Positions 43,635 through 52,986 are shown, counted from the first letter of the stretch. The stretch is 64,000 bases of DNA from Caulobacter sp. NIBR1757 (GCF_027912495.1 NZ_CP115463.1:1201501-1265500); one strand, 5' to 3'. Notes: generated from the sequence alone by a model not told the origin. Numbers and translations: made by a program.

Positions 43635-43991
43635 TCAAGCCAGCGCGGCGCGAACCTTGTCGGCGATGGCCTTGAACGCGGTCGGATCCTGGCCGGCGAT
43701 GTCCGCAAGAACCTTGCGGTCGATCTCGACCCCGGCCTCGTCAAGGCCGTGGATAAACTGCGAGTAGGTGAAGCCTTCCAGACGGGCGGCGGCGTTGATG
43801 CGCTGGATCCAGAGGCTGCGGAAGCTGCGCTTGCGGACCTTGCGGTCGCGGTAGGCGTACTGGCCGGCCTTGTCCACCGCGGCCTTGGCCGTGCGGATGG
43901 TGTTCTTGCGGCGCCCGTAGAAGCCCTTGGCTTGTTCGAGAACCTTCTTGTGCTTGGCGTGGGCGGTAACGCCCCGTTTGACGCGAGCCAT
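43635..43991 (-). CDS. rplT: 50S ribosomal protein L20
   Basis: This 118-residue protein has the basic N-terminal helix [20 protein letters not shown] and [20 protein letters not shown], followed by [20 protein letters not shown] and the globular C-terminal part with [12 protein letters not shown]-like sequence. L20 binds 23S rRNA early in 50S assembly and in many bacteria represses its own operon by binding the leader. It follows rpmI closely, and infC is not adjacent. Confidence 0.98.
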   Translation of the reverse strand: MARVKRGVTAHAKHKKVLEQAKGFYGRRKNTIRTAKAAVDKAGQYAYRDRKVRKRSFRSLWIQRINAAARLEGFTYSQFIHGLDEAGVEIDRKVLADIAGQDPTAFKAIADKVRAALA

Positions 43992-44007
43992 GTGTCAGCG
44001 CTCCTTC

Positions 44008-44208
44008 TTACAGGCCGTAGGGCAGGTAGGTCATGATGGTCTTCTTGTCGGAAGAGCTCATGACTTTCGTGCCGCGCTGCTGGCGGATGTACTTGGAATT
44101 GTGGCTGATCAGGCGGTGGCGCTTGCCGGCGACGCCGGCTTTCAGCTTACCCGTGGCCGTCAGTTTGAAGCGCTTCTTGGCGCCCGACTTGGTCTTCAGT
44201 TTCGGCAT
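44008..44208 (-). CDS. rpmI: 50S ribosomal protein L35
   Basis: This 66-residue basic protein begins [20 protein letters not shown] and continues [18 protein letters not shown], the L35 signature. The start at 44208 gives the canonical MPKLKTKS; the longer frame would add 86 residues without homology. It precedes rplT by 16 bases. The untranslated leader upstream (44209-44364) could carry the L20 binding structure, but I cannot identify it. Confidence 0.97.
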   Translation of the reverse strand: MPKLKTKSGAKKRFKLTATGKLKAGVAGKRHRLISHNSKYIRQQRGTKVMSSSDKKTIMTYLPYGL

Positions 44209-44364
44209 TTTGCTCAGGGCGAACCCTGTCCTCTGTAGGTAGCAACTGGACCGCCAAGGCATGCCATTAGGCCCGGCAGTCGCGGAAAGGCGAGGCTGAT
44301 AGGCGAAAAGGGGGGGGATGGCAAGCGCGCTGCTTGCGATATCGCGCGGAACGCCCCCCATCTC

Positions 44365-44496
44365 CGTCATCCTAGGCCTTGTGCCTAGGACCCATTCGTC
44401 CGCCGGGCGCGAACGGATGTGTCTAACCGCGTTGATCGATGCCCGCCGCTTGTCGCAGCTGAACAATGGGTCCTAGGCACAAGGCCTAGGATGACG
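44365..44496. repeat. Large palindromic intergenic element G
   Basis: The arms 44365-44396 and 44465-44496 form a perfect 32-bp inverted repeat. Each contains the inner palindrome CCTAGGCCTTGTGCCTAGG. The right arm runs into the small membrane protein gene and supplies its TAG stop (44486-44488) and last residues. Confidence 0.87.
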
Positions 44497-44749
44497 ATGA
44501 GGGGTGGGCCGGCGCTCCATTCTTCAACGCCTTGTATTCCTTCCACCACCTCCACCCCACCACCCCCGTCCACACCAGTTCCACCACCCCGAACGGCCAG
44601 GCTCCCTGCATGAAGCCGTACGCCGAGCCCAGCAGGCAGGAGAGGGAGAAGGCGAGGATGAAGAGGTGGTGGCGCTTTTCCAGCGCGTAGAAGACCAGCA
44701 TCAGGATCACGGCGAACAGGCCGAACAGGTCGAGGGGCGTCATCGTCAT
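44486..44749 (-). CDS. Small membrane protein, CBU_0592-like
   Basis: The 87-residue protein has three membrane segments: TPLDLFGLFAVILMLVFYAL, HLFILAFSLSCLLGSAYGFM and AWPFGVVELVWTGVVGWRWW. A lipid-exposed WRWWKEYK follows the last. The pattern fits the CBU_0592 family of small conserved membrane proteins of unknown function. The start at 44749 has AGGAGG six bases upstream; an ATG two codons later is an alternative. The C-terminal serine run (HPSSSS) and stop come from palindromic element G, so the original C-terminus may have been longer. Confidence 0.7.
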   Translation of the reverse strand: MTMTPLDLFGLFAVILMLVFYALEKRHHLFILAFSLSCLLGSAYGFMQGAWPFGVVELVWTGVVGWRWWKEYKALKNGAPAHPSSSS

Positions 44750-44832
44750 TCCCGCCTCCTGCTCCCGGAACGCGCGGGCCGCAAGGCGGTTGAGCCCTTG
44801 TCGTCGGCCGCGCGACACCTAACTGGGCAGTC

Positions 44833-45216
44833 ATGCGCCTCAACCAGGTTACCGTTCCGGCCCACGACCTCGACGTCTCGATCCGCTTCTATGAGGCGCT
44901 CGGCCTGATCCTCATCGTCAAGAGCCCGCACTACGCCCGCTTCGAATGTCCGGACGGCGAGGGCGAGCATCCCGCGACCTTCTCCCTCCACCTCGACCCG
45001 CAGGCAACGCCCGGGGCGGCGTCAGTCTACTTCGAGCACGAGCAGCTCGACGAGGAGGTCGAGGCTCTGATCGACAAGGGCCTGGTCTTTGAAAGCGGGC
45101 CCGACGACCAGACCTGGCTGTGGCGCGAAGCCTGGACCACCGACCCGGCCGGCAACCGTGTCTGCCTGTACCGCGCGGGGGAAAACCGCCGCTTCCCACC
45201 GTGGAGACTGACGTGA
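44833..45216 (+). CDS. VOC-family protein
   Basis: The 127-residue protein begins MRLNQVTVPAHDLDVSIRFY and continues with LGLILIVKSPHYARFECPDG, the paired-domain vicinal-oxygen-chelate pattern. The second half (WTTDPAGNRVCLYRAGENRR) has the expected DPAGNRV motif. Its substrate is unknown. The gene overlaps the next one by four bases, so the two are co-translated. Confidence 0.85.
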   Translation: MRLNQVTVPAHDLDVSIRFYEALGLILIVKSPHYARFECPDGEGEHPATFSLHLDPQATPGAASVYFEHEQLDEEVEALIDKGLVFESGPDDQTWLWREAWTTDPAGNRVCLYRAGENRRFPPWRLT

Positions 45217-46082
45217 CCCCGATGACCCGACGCACCGGCCTGATCGGCCTCGCCGGCGCTTTCCTCGCCGCCTGCACCCCCGCCCGCTTCCTGGATTCGG
45301 TATTTCCGGACGACGGGGCCACCACCCTGATCAAGGACGTCAGTTTCGGCGACAATCCGCGTCAGAAGCTGGATGTCTATGGACCGCCGGATGGCAGGCC
45401 CGGCGCGCCGGTGGCGATGTTCGTCTATGGCGGCGGCTGGAGCAGCGGCTCGCGCCGGGAATACCAGTGGGCCGGCAAGATGCTGGCCGCCCAGGGCTTC
45501 GTCACCATCGTCGCCGACTATCGCCTGACGCCCGAGGTCAGCTTCCCCGGCTTCGTCGAGGATGTCGCGGCGGCCGTGCGCTGGGCCGTGGATCACACGC
45601 CGGAGCATGGCGGCGATCCGTCGCGCATCGTCATGGTCGGCCACTCGGCCGGGGCCTACAACGCCGCCATGGTGGCGCTGGACCCGCGCTACCTGAAGGC
45701 GGTCGGGGTCGATCGCAGCCGCATCAAGGCCTTCGCCGGCCTGGCCGGGCCCTACTACTTCCCCAACCTCGACGGGCCGATCCTCAGCAGGACCTTTGCC
45801 GGCGCCTCCGACGACAAGATCTACCAGACCCTCGACTACGCCGGACCCGGCTCGCCCGCCGCCTTCCTGGTGGCCGGCGACGCCGACAAGACGGTGCGGC
45901 CGCGCAACACCGAACGGCTGGCCGAGGCGCTGCGCAAGGAGGGCGTCGAGGTCGAGAGCCACATCTATCCGGGCCAGAGCCATGCCGACGTGCTGCTCAA
46001 CCTGTCGCGCACCTTCCGGGGACGCTCGCCGCAGTACGGGCAGCTGACCAGCTTCCTGCGCAAGCAGGCGGGCCTGGCCTGA
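45213..46082 (+). CDS. Esterase/lipase, exported lipoprotein
   Basis: The 289-residue alpha/beta hydrolase has a signal with adjacent arginines and lipobox LAACT (about residue 20). It has MFVYGGGWSSGSRREYQWAG with the HGGGW-like oxyanion motif, the nucleophile GHSAGAYNA, VAGDADKTVRPRN for the aspartate and YPGQSHADVLL for the histidine. Carboxylesterases of this HSL-like group hydrolyse short-chain esters. The start GTG 45213 is preferred over ATG 45222 because GGAG lies six bases upstream and the start overlaps the preceding TGA. Confidence 0.86.
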   Translation: MTPMTRRTGLIGLAGAFLAACTPARFLDSVFPDDGATTLIKDVSFGDNPRQKLDVYGPPDGRPGAPVAMFVYGGGWSSGSRREYQWAGKMLAAQGFVTIVADYRLTPEVSFPGFVEDVAAAVRWAVDHTPEHGGDPSRIVMVGHSAGAYNAAMVALDPRYLKAVGVDRSRIKAFAGLAGPYYFPNLDGPILSRTFAGASDDKIYQTLDYAGPGSPAAFLVAGDADKTVRPRNTERLAEALRKEGVEVESHIYPGQSHADVLLNLSRTFRGRSPQYGQLTSFLRKQAGLA

Positions 46083-46086
46083 CGGC

Positions 46087-46599
46087 CTATTCCGCCTCGC
46101 GGGCGTATTTTAGGATCAGGGAGAGGACCCAGGCGTAGCCGTCCTCGCCCTCGACCACGTCCAGCGACTCGACGTCGTCGATCAGCCAGCGATCGCCAGC
46201 TTTCTGGAAGTAGAAGAGCAGGCTGTTGTCCTGGTCGAAGTTCCTGAAGCTGACCGCCACCACCCGGCGGTCGGGCCGGCGCCAGACGCTGCGTTCGCTG
46301 ACCTCGACCTCGCTGAGGCGCCAGTCCTGGCCGTTGACCCAGAAGAAGAAGTCCAGGCGGCCGAGATCGCCGGCGGCGTCCCTGTCCTCGTCGTCGAAGG
46401 CCTTCTTCAGGGCCGGGGTGTAGATATCGTCCGGCGGATCGACGGCCTCATCGCCGGCGCCGCTTTCCGTCTGACCCTTCGAGAGATCGGCGTAGGCCTT
46501 GGCGATGAAGGCCTTGGGATCGTCGATCCGGGTCGCGGCGGAGGCAGGCCCAGCGACCCAAAAGACCAGCAGAATCAAGGCTGCGATGATGCGGCGCAC
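46087..46599 (-). CDS. Exported hypothetical protein, NTF2-like
   Basis: This protein of about 170 residues has a signal peptide (VRRIIAALILLVFWVAGPAS, cut near SAATR). The mature part contains DPKAFIAKAYADLSKGQTES, DDIYTPALKKAFDDEDRDA, FFFWVNGQDWRL and YFQKAGDRWLIDDVESLD, the helix-then-strands layout of DUF3828/NTF2-like proteins. No catalytic residues are seen. A GTG at 46599 with AGGGAAGG upstream is used; ATG 46629 would extend the signal by ten residues and is the alternative. Confidence 0.66.
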   Translation of the reverse strand: MRRIIAALILLVFWVAGPASAATRIDDPKAFIAKAYADLSKGQTESGAGDEAVDPPDDIYTPALKKAFDDEDRDAAGDLGRLDFFFWVNGQDWRLSEVEVSERSVWRRPDRRVVAVSFRNFDQDNSLLFYFQKAGDRWLIDDVESLDVVEGEDGYAWVLSLILKYAREAE

Positions 46600-46812
46600 G
46601 GTCGATGCCCTTCCCTGCGTGAGGTCCAAGGATGGCTTGGCTTTGCGCGGGCCGCCAGCCCGGAAAAGGGGGGCGTTCGCACGCTATCTGATCAGCGTTC
46701 ATATTGCGCTGCATTGAACAGGGGGTTCGGAGTCGCTATATGCCCTCTCCCCGGATGCCCAATGTGTGTGGCGGCTCCGTCTTCTCGATCACCGGCCTGA
46801 GGTTGTCTCCCC

Positions 46813-47169
46813 ATGCTCCTGACCATGATGAAGTCCAAGCTGCACCGCGCCACGGTCACCCAGGCGGACCTCGATTACGAGGGCTCGATCGCCATTGACC
46901 GCGACCTGCTGGACGCCTCGGGCATCCTGCCGCACGAACAGGTCGATGTTCTGAACATCACCAACGGCGCCCGCTTCACTACCTACGCCATCGAGGCCCC
47001 GCGCGGCTCGAAGGTGTTCGGCGTCAACGGCGCCGCCGCCCGGCTGGTCCAGAAGGGCGACAAGATCATTGTCGTCACCTACGGCCAGCTGCCGGCCGAG
47101 GAAGCCCGCAACTATAACCCGGTTGTGGTGCTGCTCGACGAGCAGAACGAGATCAAGCGCGCGGCGTAG
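46813..47169 (+). CDS. panD: Aspartate 1-decarboxylase
   Basis: The 118-residue proenzyme makes beta-alanine for pantothenate and CoA. It cleaves itself between G24 and S25 in [10 protein letters not shown] to form the pyruvoyl group. The active-site lysine is in [15 protein letters not shown], and the tyrosine and arginine positions are in [19 protein letters not shown]. The C-terminal helix with [13 protein letters not shown] is standard. There is a clear 5' gap after the divergent hypothetical gene at 46599. Confidence 0.96.
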   Translation: MLLTMMKSKLHRATVTQADLDYEGSIAIDRDLLDASGILPHEQVDVLNITNGARFTTYAIEAPRGSKVFGVNGAAARLVQKGDKIIVVTYGQLPAEEARNYNPVVVLLDEQNEIKRAA

Positions 47170-47228
47170 GGGCTTTCGGCCCGCGCCGACTTCGCGCACT
47201 CTGCCCTCCAGCTTCCGGAGGATTTCCC

Positions 47229-47690
47229 ATGCGCGCCCTGTTTCCCCTCGCCGCCGTCACGATGCTGCTGGCCGCCTGCGAGCCGGCGCCCAAGGGCGTC
47301 GATGGCCAGACCCTGTCCAACACCGTGGCCGACGCGGTGGGCGGCGAGAACAGCTGCGTCTTCCTGGTCGAGCCGGGGACCGGCAAGAAGACCTTCCAGT
47401 ATGGCGCGCCGTCGGCCTGTGGCCGCGAACTGCCCGACTGCCAGGGGGCGACGCTGAACGCCACCGACTTCGCCCAGCTGGCCGCCCAGGGCGCCGACCG
47501 GGCGATCAGCTGCGACAGCACGGCCGACAAGACGCGCACCGTCGCCTGGGCCTCCGGCATGGTCGAGACCAAGCCGGGTGGTCAGAAGCTGGCCTATGCG
47601 GCGGTGATGGAAGGGCCGAGCGAGCAGTCGCTGCCCGGCCGCGAAATGAAGGCCCGCCTCGCCACGGCGTTCAAGCGGGCGGGCCTCTAA
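47229..47690 (+). CDS. Small lipoprotein, hypothetical
   Basis: The 153-residue protein has lipobox LAACE (cysteine 17). The mature part has paired cysteines (NSCVFLVEPG, SACGRELPDC and ISCDSTADK), suggesting two disulfides in a compact domain. No family is recognised. It is convergent with the SIMPL gene, with one base between the two stops. Confidence 0.65.
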   Translation: MRALFPLAAVTMLLAACEPAPKGVDGQTLSNTVADAVGGENSCVFLVEPGTGKKTFQYGAPSACGRELPDCQGATLNATDFAQLAAQGADRAISCDSTADKTRTVAWASGMVETKPGGQKLAYAAVMEGPSEQSLPGREMKARLATAFKRAGL

Positions 47691-47691
47691 C

Positions 47692-48435
47692 TCATTTCAC
47701 CAGTTCGAAGGTCGCCGAGACGTCGACGCGGACCTTCAGCTGGCCGGCCTCGACCGGGGTGCTGGAGTCCATCTTCTCGGCGCGGGCGAAGCTGGCGTAG
47801 ACCACCGGCGGCTGGGGCGCGTAGCCGCCGGACTCGCTGAAGGTGACCAGCCGGGCGACCTTGTAGCCGAGCGACTGGGCGTAGAGGTTGGCCTTGGCCT
47901 GCAGGGCCTTGACCGCCTCGACACGGGCCTTGTCCTCGGAGACCTGGCTGTCCTCGATGCCGAAGCTGATGCCGCCGACGTTGGTGGCGCCGCTGTTGAC
48001 GCTGGCGTCGACCACGCTGCCCAGCCGCTTGAGGTCACGCACCACGATGGTGACGGTGTTGGCGGCCTGGTAGCCGTTGAGCCTGGGCGGCTGGTTCTCG
48101 ACATAGACATACTGCGGATTCAAATTGAGGCCGCTGGTCTGGATATCGCGCGGATCGATGCCGGCCTTTTTCAGGCTGGCGATGACGCCGGTCATCCGGT
48201 CGGCATTGAGCTTCATCGCCTCGGAGGCCGAGGGGGCCTCGGTGGTGACGCCGAGCGTGATGGTCGCCATGTCGGGCGCCTGGCGGGTCTCGCCATAGGC
48301 CGACAGGTTGAGGGTGGTGGCGCGGAAGGCCGAGTCCGCGGCGGTGGGGGCGGTCTGGGCCATGGCCCCGGTGGCGGCGGCCGTGCCCGCCAGGATCAGG
48401 GCGCCGACGGCGGCGGCGCGGAACAGCGTCTTCAT
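47692..48435 (-). CDS. SIMPL-domain (DUF541) exported protein
   Basis: This 247-residue protein has a cleavable signal (cut near AMAQT) and a SIMPL/DUF541 domain: LNLSAYGETRQAPDMATITLGV and ASEAMKLNADRMTGVIASLKKAG, then DIQTSGLNLNPQYVYVENQ, LNGYQAANTVTIVVRDL and FGIEDSQVSEDKAR. The fold is a periplasmic beta-rich oligomer (BP26/OMP28-like) whose role is unclear; it has been linked to oxidative stress. It stands alone. Confidence 0.87.
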   Translation of the reverse strand: MKTLFRAAAVGALILAGTAAATGAMAQTAPTAADSAFRATTLNLSAYGETRQAPDMATITLGVTTEAPSASEAMKLNADRMTGVIASLKKAGIDPRDIQTSGLNLNPQYVYVENQPPRLNGYQAANTVTIVVRDLKRLGSVVDASVNSGATNVGGISFGIEDSQVSEDKARVEAVKALQAKANLYAQSLGYKVARLVTFSESGGYAPQPPVVYASFARAEKMDSSTPVEAGQLKVRVDVSATFELVK

Positions 48436-48489
48436 CTTGTAGTCTCCGACCAGTTGCGGGGTCCTTGATCGGCCCCGTCTGCGGCGACT

Positions 48490-49584
48490 TTAAGCCGATC
48501 GCGTCTGAACAGGAGCTGTCAGAGGCGTTGCGGGATCGGCAGCCTCATCCCGGGCGGCGATCCAGCGACGCGCCGGCCTGTCGATCCAGCGCTCGGCCAG
48601 GGTCGCGGCGCCGATGGCGAGGATGGCGGCCAGGCCATACCAGCCCAGCCGCGCTGGAAGGGCGAGGCCTTCCGGTTCGAGGGTCTTGAACAGCAGCAGG
48701 ATGGGGCCGTGCAGCACATAGATGCCATAGGACAGCCGCCCGAGGATGGCGGAGGCGCGGCCGGCCCCGGTGGCGTTGGCCCCCAGCACGACGAGCAGCG
48801 GGAACAGGACGAGGACGGCGGCGAGGTCGTAGAGCACCGGAAGGCCGGGGACCGGCAGGGCGATGAGGATCAGGGCCAACGGCAGCAGCCAGGGGGTCAG
48901 GCGGCTCTGCACGGCGCCCAGGCGTCCGGCCGCCCACAGACGGTGCAGCAGGACGCCCATCGGGAAGGAGAAGCCGACCCTGGCCCAGCCCCAGGCCCAG
49001 CCGAAGGGGCCGGCCGAACGGGTCGGGTCGCCGTTGGCGAAGCCGGTGTCGAACAGGCCGTTGGCCACCGCCATCAGCGTCAGCGCCAGTGCGGCCAGGG
49101 CGACCAGCACGGCCAGGCGGCGGTCGGTCAGCCAGCGGGCGACGAACCCCCAGGCGAGGTTGATCCACAGCTCGAACTGCAGCGACCAGACCGGCCCGTT
49201 GAACGGAACCACCAGCCCGCCGCCCAGCCAGGGCAGGAACAGGGCCGCCAGCAGGGCGAGGAGCAGGGGATGGTCGTCAAGCGGGCGCAGGCCGGCCAGC
49301 GACAGGACCACGGCCATGCCGCCGCCAAGCAGCAGACCGACGGCCGCCAGCGGATAGAGCCTGGCGATCCGTTTGCCGGCGAACCAGCGCCCCTGGCCGC
49401 CCAGGGCCAGCCGGTGGCCATAGCCGGCCGACAGCACGAAGCCGCTGAGCAGGAAGAACAGGTCGACCATCAGATAGCCGTGGCCGAGCAAGGGCGAGCC
49501 CAGGTAGCCGGCGATATGCAGCCCCATGACCAACAGGGCGGCGACGCCCCTCACCCCGTCCAGCGCCGCCAGCCGGTTCGTCAC
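48490..49584 (-). CDS. Acyltransferase 3 family membrane protein
   Basis: This 364-residue polytopic protein (about ten helices) begins NRLAALDGVRGVAALLVMGLH, where the histidine-arginine motif of acyltransferase 3 is represented by GVRGVAALLVMG and H21. It includes VDLFFLLSGFVLSAGYGHR, the FSLQFELWINLAW-type stretch and a C-terminal LAERWIDRPARRW. Members transfer acetyl or other acyl groups onto surface sugars. A GTG start overlaps the TGA of the upstream sterol-desaturase-like gene by four bases (49581-49584). Confidence 0.85.
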   Translation of the reverse strand: MTNRLAALDGVRGVAALLVMGLHIAGYLGSPLLGHGYLMVDLFFLLSGFVLSAGYGHRLALGGQGRWFAGKRIARLYPLAAVGLLLGGGMAVVLSLAGLRPLDDHPLLLALLAALFLPWLGGGLVVPFNGPVWSLQFELWINLAWGFVARWLTDRRLAVLVALAALALTLMAVANGLFDTGFANGDPTRSAGPFGWAWGWARVGFSFPMGVLLHRLWAAGRLGAVQSRLTPWLLPLALILIALPVPGLPVLYDLAAVLVLFPLLVVLGANATGAGRASAILGRLSYGIYVLHGPILLLFKTLEPEGLALPARLGWYGLAAILAIGAATLAERWIDRPARRWIAARDEAADPATPLTAPVQTRSA

Positions 49585-50603
49585 TCGGCGGCCTCCAGCG
49601 GCCGGGCGGGCCGCAGGGAGCGGGCGGCGCGGGCCACCGGCAGGATCATGCCTTCAAGCACCGTGTCATGCTTCGATTCGCCCGGCTCCAGCCCGAAGAC
49701 CAGCCGCATGTTTTCGCGCTCAGGGGTCCGGAGGGTGCCGAACAGCCAGTCCCAGAGGGTCGTCAGGCTGCCGAGGTTGCTGCCGAAGTGGGCCGGGTTG
49801 GTCGAGTGGTGGATCTGGTGATGGGCCGGGCTGTAGAAGATCTTGCCGAACGGACCCGGGAAGGTGATCCACAGGTGCGAGTGCTGCAGGTGCTGCACCA
49901 GATAGAGGCCGGCCAGGGCGATCACGTTGCGGTCCCAGACGGTCAGCAGCACCTTGGGCTCGCCCAGGGTCCAGGTCAGCAGGGCGCTCATCGTCCCCAT
50001 CATCACCGCCAGCATGTTGGCGAACAGCACGCCCTCGATCGGGTGGACCCGAAGGTTGGTCAGCGGCGAGAGGTGTTCGGCGCTGTGGTGGACCTTGTGG
50101 AACTCCCACAGCCAGCCGACGCGGTGGCAGAGGAAGTGGTGCAGCCAGTAGGCCAGCTCGCCGGTCAGGAAGAGCAGGACGGTGCCGACACAGAGCGCGC
50201 CGACCGGTCCGATCAGCGAGCCCGGCCCCCGGCCGAACAGGGCGGTCAGGCCCTCGACCAGCCAGCCCGACACCACCGCCTGCGAGGCGATGGCCCAGCC
50301 GAACAGCAGGCCGAAGATCAGGATGTTGAACAGGGCGAAACCGATGTCGGTGCGCCCCGACCGGCTCTTCCAGAACCGCCGCGGCAACAGGGCGCGAACC
50401 AGCACCTTCAGCGGCGTCGGACGCTTGCCCGGCCCGCGCCGCAGCAGCAGGAACAGGCCGCCGACCAGGCCGGCCGCCAGCAGCGAGGTCAGCGACATCG
50501 CCGATCCGGGGGCCAGCAGCACGCCGACCAACCCCATGCCGGCCTTGCCCAGCGTCTGAAGGCCGGCGACCGCCAGATCCTGAAGGTTCGATACGTCCAT
50601 CAT
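49581..50603 (-). CDS. Sterol desaturase/fatty-acid hydroxylase family protein
   Basis: The 340-residue membrane di-iron protein has HHFLCHRVGWLWEFHKVHHS with the first two histidine boxes, then the third HHQIHHS in YSPAHHQIHHSTNPAHFG, as in the ERG3/FAH superfamily. Hydrophobic segments precede and follow it. It probably hydroxylates or desaturates a lipid; carotenoid, hopanoid or fatty-acid substrates are all possible. It is translationally coupled to the downstream acyltransferase, suggesting one membrane-lipid modification. MMD starts at 50603 and an ATG one codon later is equivalent. Confidence 0.86.
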   Translation of the reverse strand: MMDVSNLQDLAVAGLQTLGKAGMGLVGVLLAPGSAMSLTSLLAAGLVGGLFLLLRRGPGKRPTPLKVLVRALLPRRFWKSRSGRTDIGFALFNILIFGLLFGWAIASQAVVSGWLVEGLTALFGRGPGSLIGPVGALCVGTVLLFLTGELAYWLHHFLCHRVGWLWEFHKVHHSAEHLSPLTNLRVHPIEGVLFANMLAVMMGTMSALLTWTLGEPKVLLTVWDRNVIALAGLYLVQHLQHSHLWITFPGPFGKIFYSPAHHQIHHSTNPAHFGSNLGSLTTLWDWLFGTLRTPERENMRLVFGLEPGESKHDTVLEGMILPVARAARSLRPARPLEAAE

Positions 50604-50674
50604 CCGTGTCGTACCCGGATGTGGTGTCCCCTTCCTTAAAGCCGCCCCGCCATGCTAGGCGCGGTAACCTCCGG

Positions 50675-50750
50675 GGGCGTGTAGCTCAATGGTTAGAGCC
50701 GGCCGCTCATAACGGTCTGGTTGCAGGTTCGAGTCCTGCCACGCCTACCA
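50675..50750 (+). tRNA. tRNA with CAT anticodon, probably tRNA-Ile2
   Basis: The 76 bases fold into a standard cloverleaf with CCA encoded: acceptor GGGCGTG with CACGCCT (one G-T pair), D-stem GCTC/GAGC, anticodon stem GGCCG/CGGTC and T-stem GCAGG/CCTGC. The loop CTCATAA places the anticodon CAT at 50708-50710. The short D-loop (AATGGTTA) and TGGTT variable loop resemble tRNA-Ile2, in which C34 is modified to lysidine, more than elongator tRNA-Met. Methionine identity cannot be excluded. Confidence 0.9.
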
Positions 50751-50784
50751 ACCCTCGTCCGCGGCTGCCCGGCCCGCCGGGCTC

Positions 50785-51387
50785 CTACATTCCCGCCGCC
50801 AGGGCGATCCGCATCAGCTCCGCCATGTTGCGCGCGCCGGTCTTGGTCATCATGTTGGCCCGATAGATCTCGACGGTGCGGGCGCTGATATCGAGGTCGA
50901 AGGCGATGACCTTGTTGGGCTTGCCGGCGACGACCCCGGCCAGCACGTCCCGCTCTCTCGGGGACAGGGCCGCCAGGCGGTCCAGCGCTTCCTGGCGCTG
51001 GCTGTCGGTCTGAGCCAGGGGCCGGGCCATGGCGGCCGTGATCGCCGCCAGCAGGGTGACATCGGAGAACGGCTTTTCGACGAAGTCCACGGCGCCGGCC
51101 TTCATGGCCTCGACGGCCAGCGGGATGTCGCCGTGACCGGTCATGATGATGATCGGCAGGCCGAACTTCCGCTCCTTGAGAATCCGCGCCAGGTCGATGC
51201 CCGACACGCCCGGCATCCGCACGTCGGCCACCACACAGCCGGCCGCGTCGCCGGGCAGGTCGGCCAGGAAGGCGTCGGCGGACTCATGGAGGACGGGTCG
51301 GTGCCCGTTCATCTCCAGCATGAAGGCCAGGGAGTCGCGCATGGCGTCATCATCGTCGATGACATGAACAGGAGGGCTAGATGTCAT
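50785..51387 (-). CDS. fixJ: Response regulator FixJ
   Basis: The 200-residue regulator has a receiver domain with D11-D12, the phosphoacceptor D55 in [10 protein letters not shown] in [10 protein letters not shown] and K in FVEKPFSD. A LuxR/FixJ-type HTH follows ([20 protein letters not shown] and [19 protein letters not shown]). FixJ is activated by the oxygen-sensing kinase FixL and turns on fixK and thereby the cbb3 oxidase. ATG 51387 overlaps the fixL stop (51377-51379) by 11 bases. The larger open frame upstream is the reverse reading of fixL. Confidence 0.94.
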   Translation of the reverse strand: MTSSPPVHVIDDDDAMRDSLAFMLEMNGHRPVLHESADAFLADLPGDAAGCVVADVRMPGVSGIDLARILKERKFGLPIIIMTGHGDIPLAVEAMKAGAVDFVEKPFSDVTLLAAITAAMARPLAQTDSQRQEALDRLAALSPRERDVLAGVVAGKPNKVIAFDLDISARTVEIYRANMMTKTGARNMAELMRIALAAGM

Positions 51388-52852
51388 CGACGGGGTCCAG
51401 ATCCGCGAGGGGGAGGGTGAAGGAGAAGGTGGCGCCGCCATCGGCGTTGTCGTCCGCCCAGATGCGGCCGCCCTGCGCCTCGATGATGGTGCGGCAGATG
51501 GACAGGCCGACGCCCATGCCGTTGGCCTTGCTGGTCACGAACGGCTGAAACAGCCGCTCGCGCACGTCCGGCGCGATACCGGGTCCGGTGTCGGCGACCG
51601 AAACCTGGACGGTGCGATCCTCGCCCGGCTGAACGGATATGACCAGGTCGCGCCGCTCTCCTCCGGCCATGGATTCCAGGGCGTTGCGGATCAGGTTGAG
51701 GGCGACCTGCTGGACCTGGACGCGATCAACGATCACGTGGCCGAGGTCGCGGCCGAATTTCAGACTGACGTGGAAGCCCTTCTGCCGGGCGCCGACCAGG
51801 GCCAGCGCGCTGGCTTCCTCCATGAGTTTGGCGGGGTCTTCCAGGCTGCGCTCGGTCTCGCCCTTGCTGACGAACTCCCGGAGCCGCTTGATGATCTCGC
51901 CGGCCCGCAAGGCCTGTTCCCCAGCCCGGTCAAGGGCGTCGCGAAGGCGCGGGATGTCGGGCTCGCTAGCCGCCAGCAGGGTCGCCGAGCCCTTGAGGTA
52001 GTTGGCCACGGCGCCCAGCGGCTGATTGAGTTCGTGGGCCAGGGAGGAGGCCATCTCGCCCATGGCCGTCAGGCGGGACACATGGACGAGTTCGGACTGC
52101 AGCTCCTGCATGCGCCGTTCCTGATCGCGGTTCTGGGTCAGGTCGCGGATGAAGCCGGTGAAAAAGCGGTCATGGCCGACGACGGCTTCGCCGACCGCCA
52201 GCTCCATCGGAAAGGTCGAGCCGTCTTTCCGCTCGCCCACCACGATGCGGCCGATCCCGATGATGCGGCGCTCGCCGGTGCCCAGGTAACGAAACAGATA
52301 ACCGTCGTGCCCGGTCCGATAGGGTTCCGGCATCAGGATGCTGACGTTCTGCCCTATGGCCTCGTCCGCCGTCCAGCCGAACAGATCCACGGCAGTCGCG
52401 CTGAACGACCGCATGACCCCGTGCACGTCGATGACGATCATCGCCTCGGGCACCGTGGCCAGGATGGATTCGAGATGAGCCTGCTGGGCCAGCGACCCCC
52501 GCGTTCGCTGCCGAAGCCGTTCTCCACCATAGGCGATCATCGGCCCCAGGAGCAGGAACACGGACACATCGATCAGACTGGCGGGGCTTGAAAGCAGCCC
52601 GCCGCGGACAAACAGCATGCTGGCGCCAAGACCGAAGCCCGTGGACAGCAATCCCGGTCCCCATCCGCCAAAGGCCGAAGCGGCCAGAACCGCCGGAATG
52701 AAGAGGACGAATAGCGCCCGGTCGTCGAGGTAGGGGTCAAGGGCGGCCCGGACGGCGAAGGTCAGCAGGGCCCCGAGGATGGCGGCGGCATAGCCGAATC
52801 GCACGTCGGACGTCGCCGCGCTCCAGTCAGGCCAGGCTCTCGCAGAAATCAC
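51377..52852 (-). CDS. fixL: Oxygen-sensing histidine kinase FixL
   Basis: This 491-residue kinase has an N-terminal set of membrane helices (about 15-105, DUF4118-like), then a PAS domain (about 125-240) whose heme-binding histidine is H182 in [21 protein letters not shown] HisKA domain follows with the phosphoacceptor H273 in [18 protein letters not shown], and then an ATPase domain ([39 protein letters not shown]). Oxygen on the heme turns the kinase off, and at low oxygen it phosphorylates FixJ. The start is GTG at 52852. It lies directly upstream of fixJ. Confidence 0.94.
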   Translation of the reverse strand: MISARAWPDWSAATSDVRFGYAAAILGALLTFAVRAALDPYLDDRALFVLFIPAVLAASAFGGWGPGLLSTGFGLGASMLFVRGGLLSSPASLIDVSVFLLLGPMIAYGGERLRQRTRGSLAQQAHLESILATVPEAMIVIDVHGVMRSFSATAVDLFGWTADEAIGQNVSILMPEPYRTGHDGYLFRYLGTGERRIIGIGRIVVGERKDGSTFPMELAVGEAVVGHDRFFTGFIRDLTQNRDQERRMQELQSELVHVSRLTAMGEMASSLAHELNQPLGAVANYLKGSATLLAASEPDIPRLRDALDRAGEQALRAGEIIKRLREFVSKGETERSLEDPAKLMEEASALALVGARQKGFHVSLKFGRDLGHVIVDRVQVQQVALNLIRNALESMAGGERRDLVISVQPGEDRTVQVSVADTGPGIAPDVRERLFQPFVTSKANGMGVGLSICRTIIEAQGGRIWADDNADGGATFSFTLPLADLDPVDDI

Positions 52853-52986
52853 GGATTACCCCCGAACCGGCAATCGTTGAGCGGGGCGCCCGGGAGCCGC
52901 GACGGCGTCGGGTGGCGCAGCGTCATGTCGCCTGGGTGCGCAATATAGCTCAATGTCGGTAGTAGCCGCCATCCGGTTCCTGATCT

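Noticed and set aside
50675-50750. tRNA-Met (elongator or initiator) as the firm identity
   Set aside because: Initiator is excluded by the paired first base pair. Elongator Met remains possible, but the D-loop and variable loop fit tRNA-Ile2 better.
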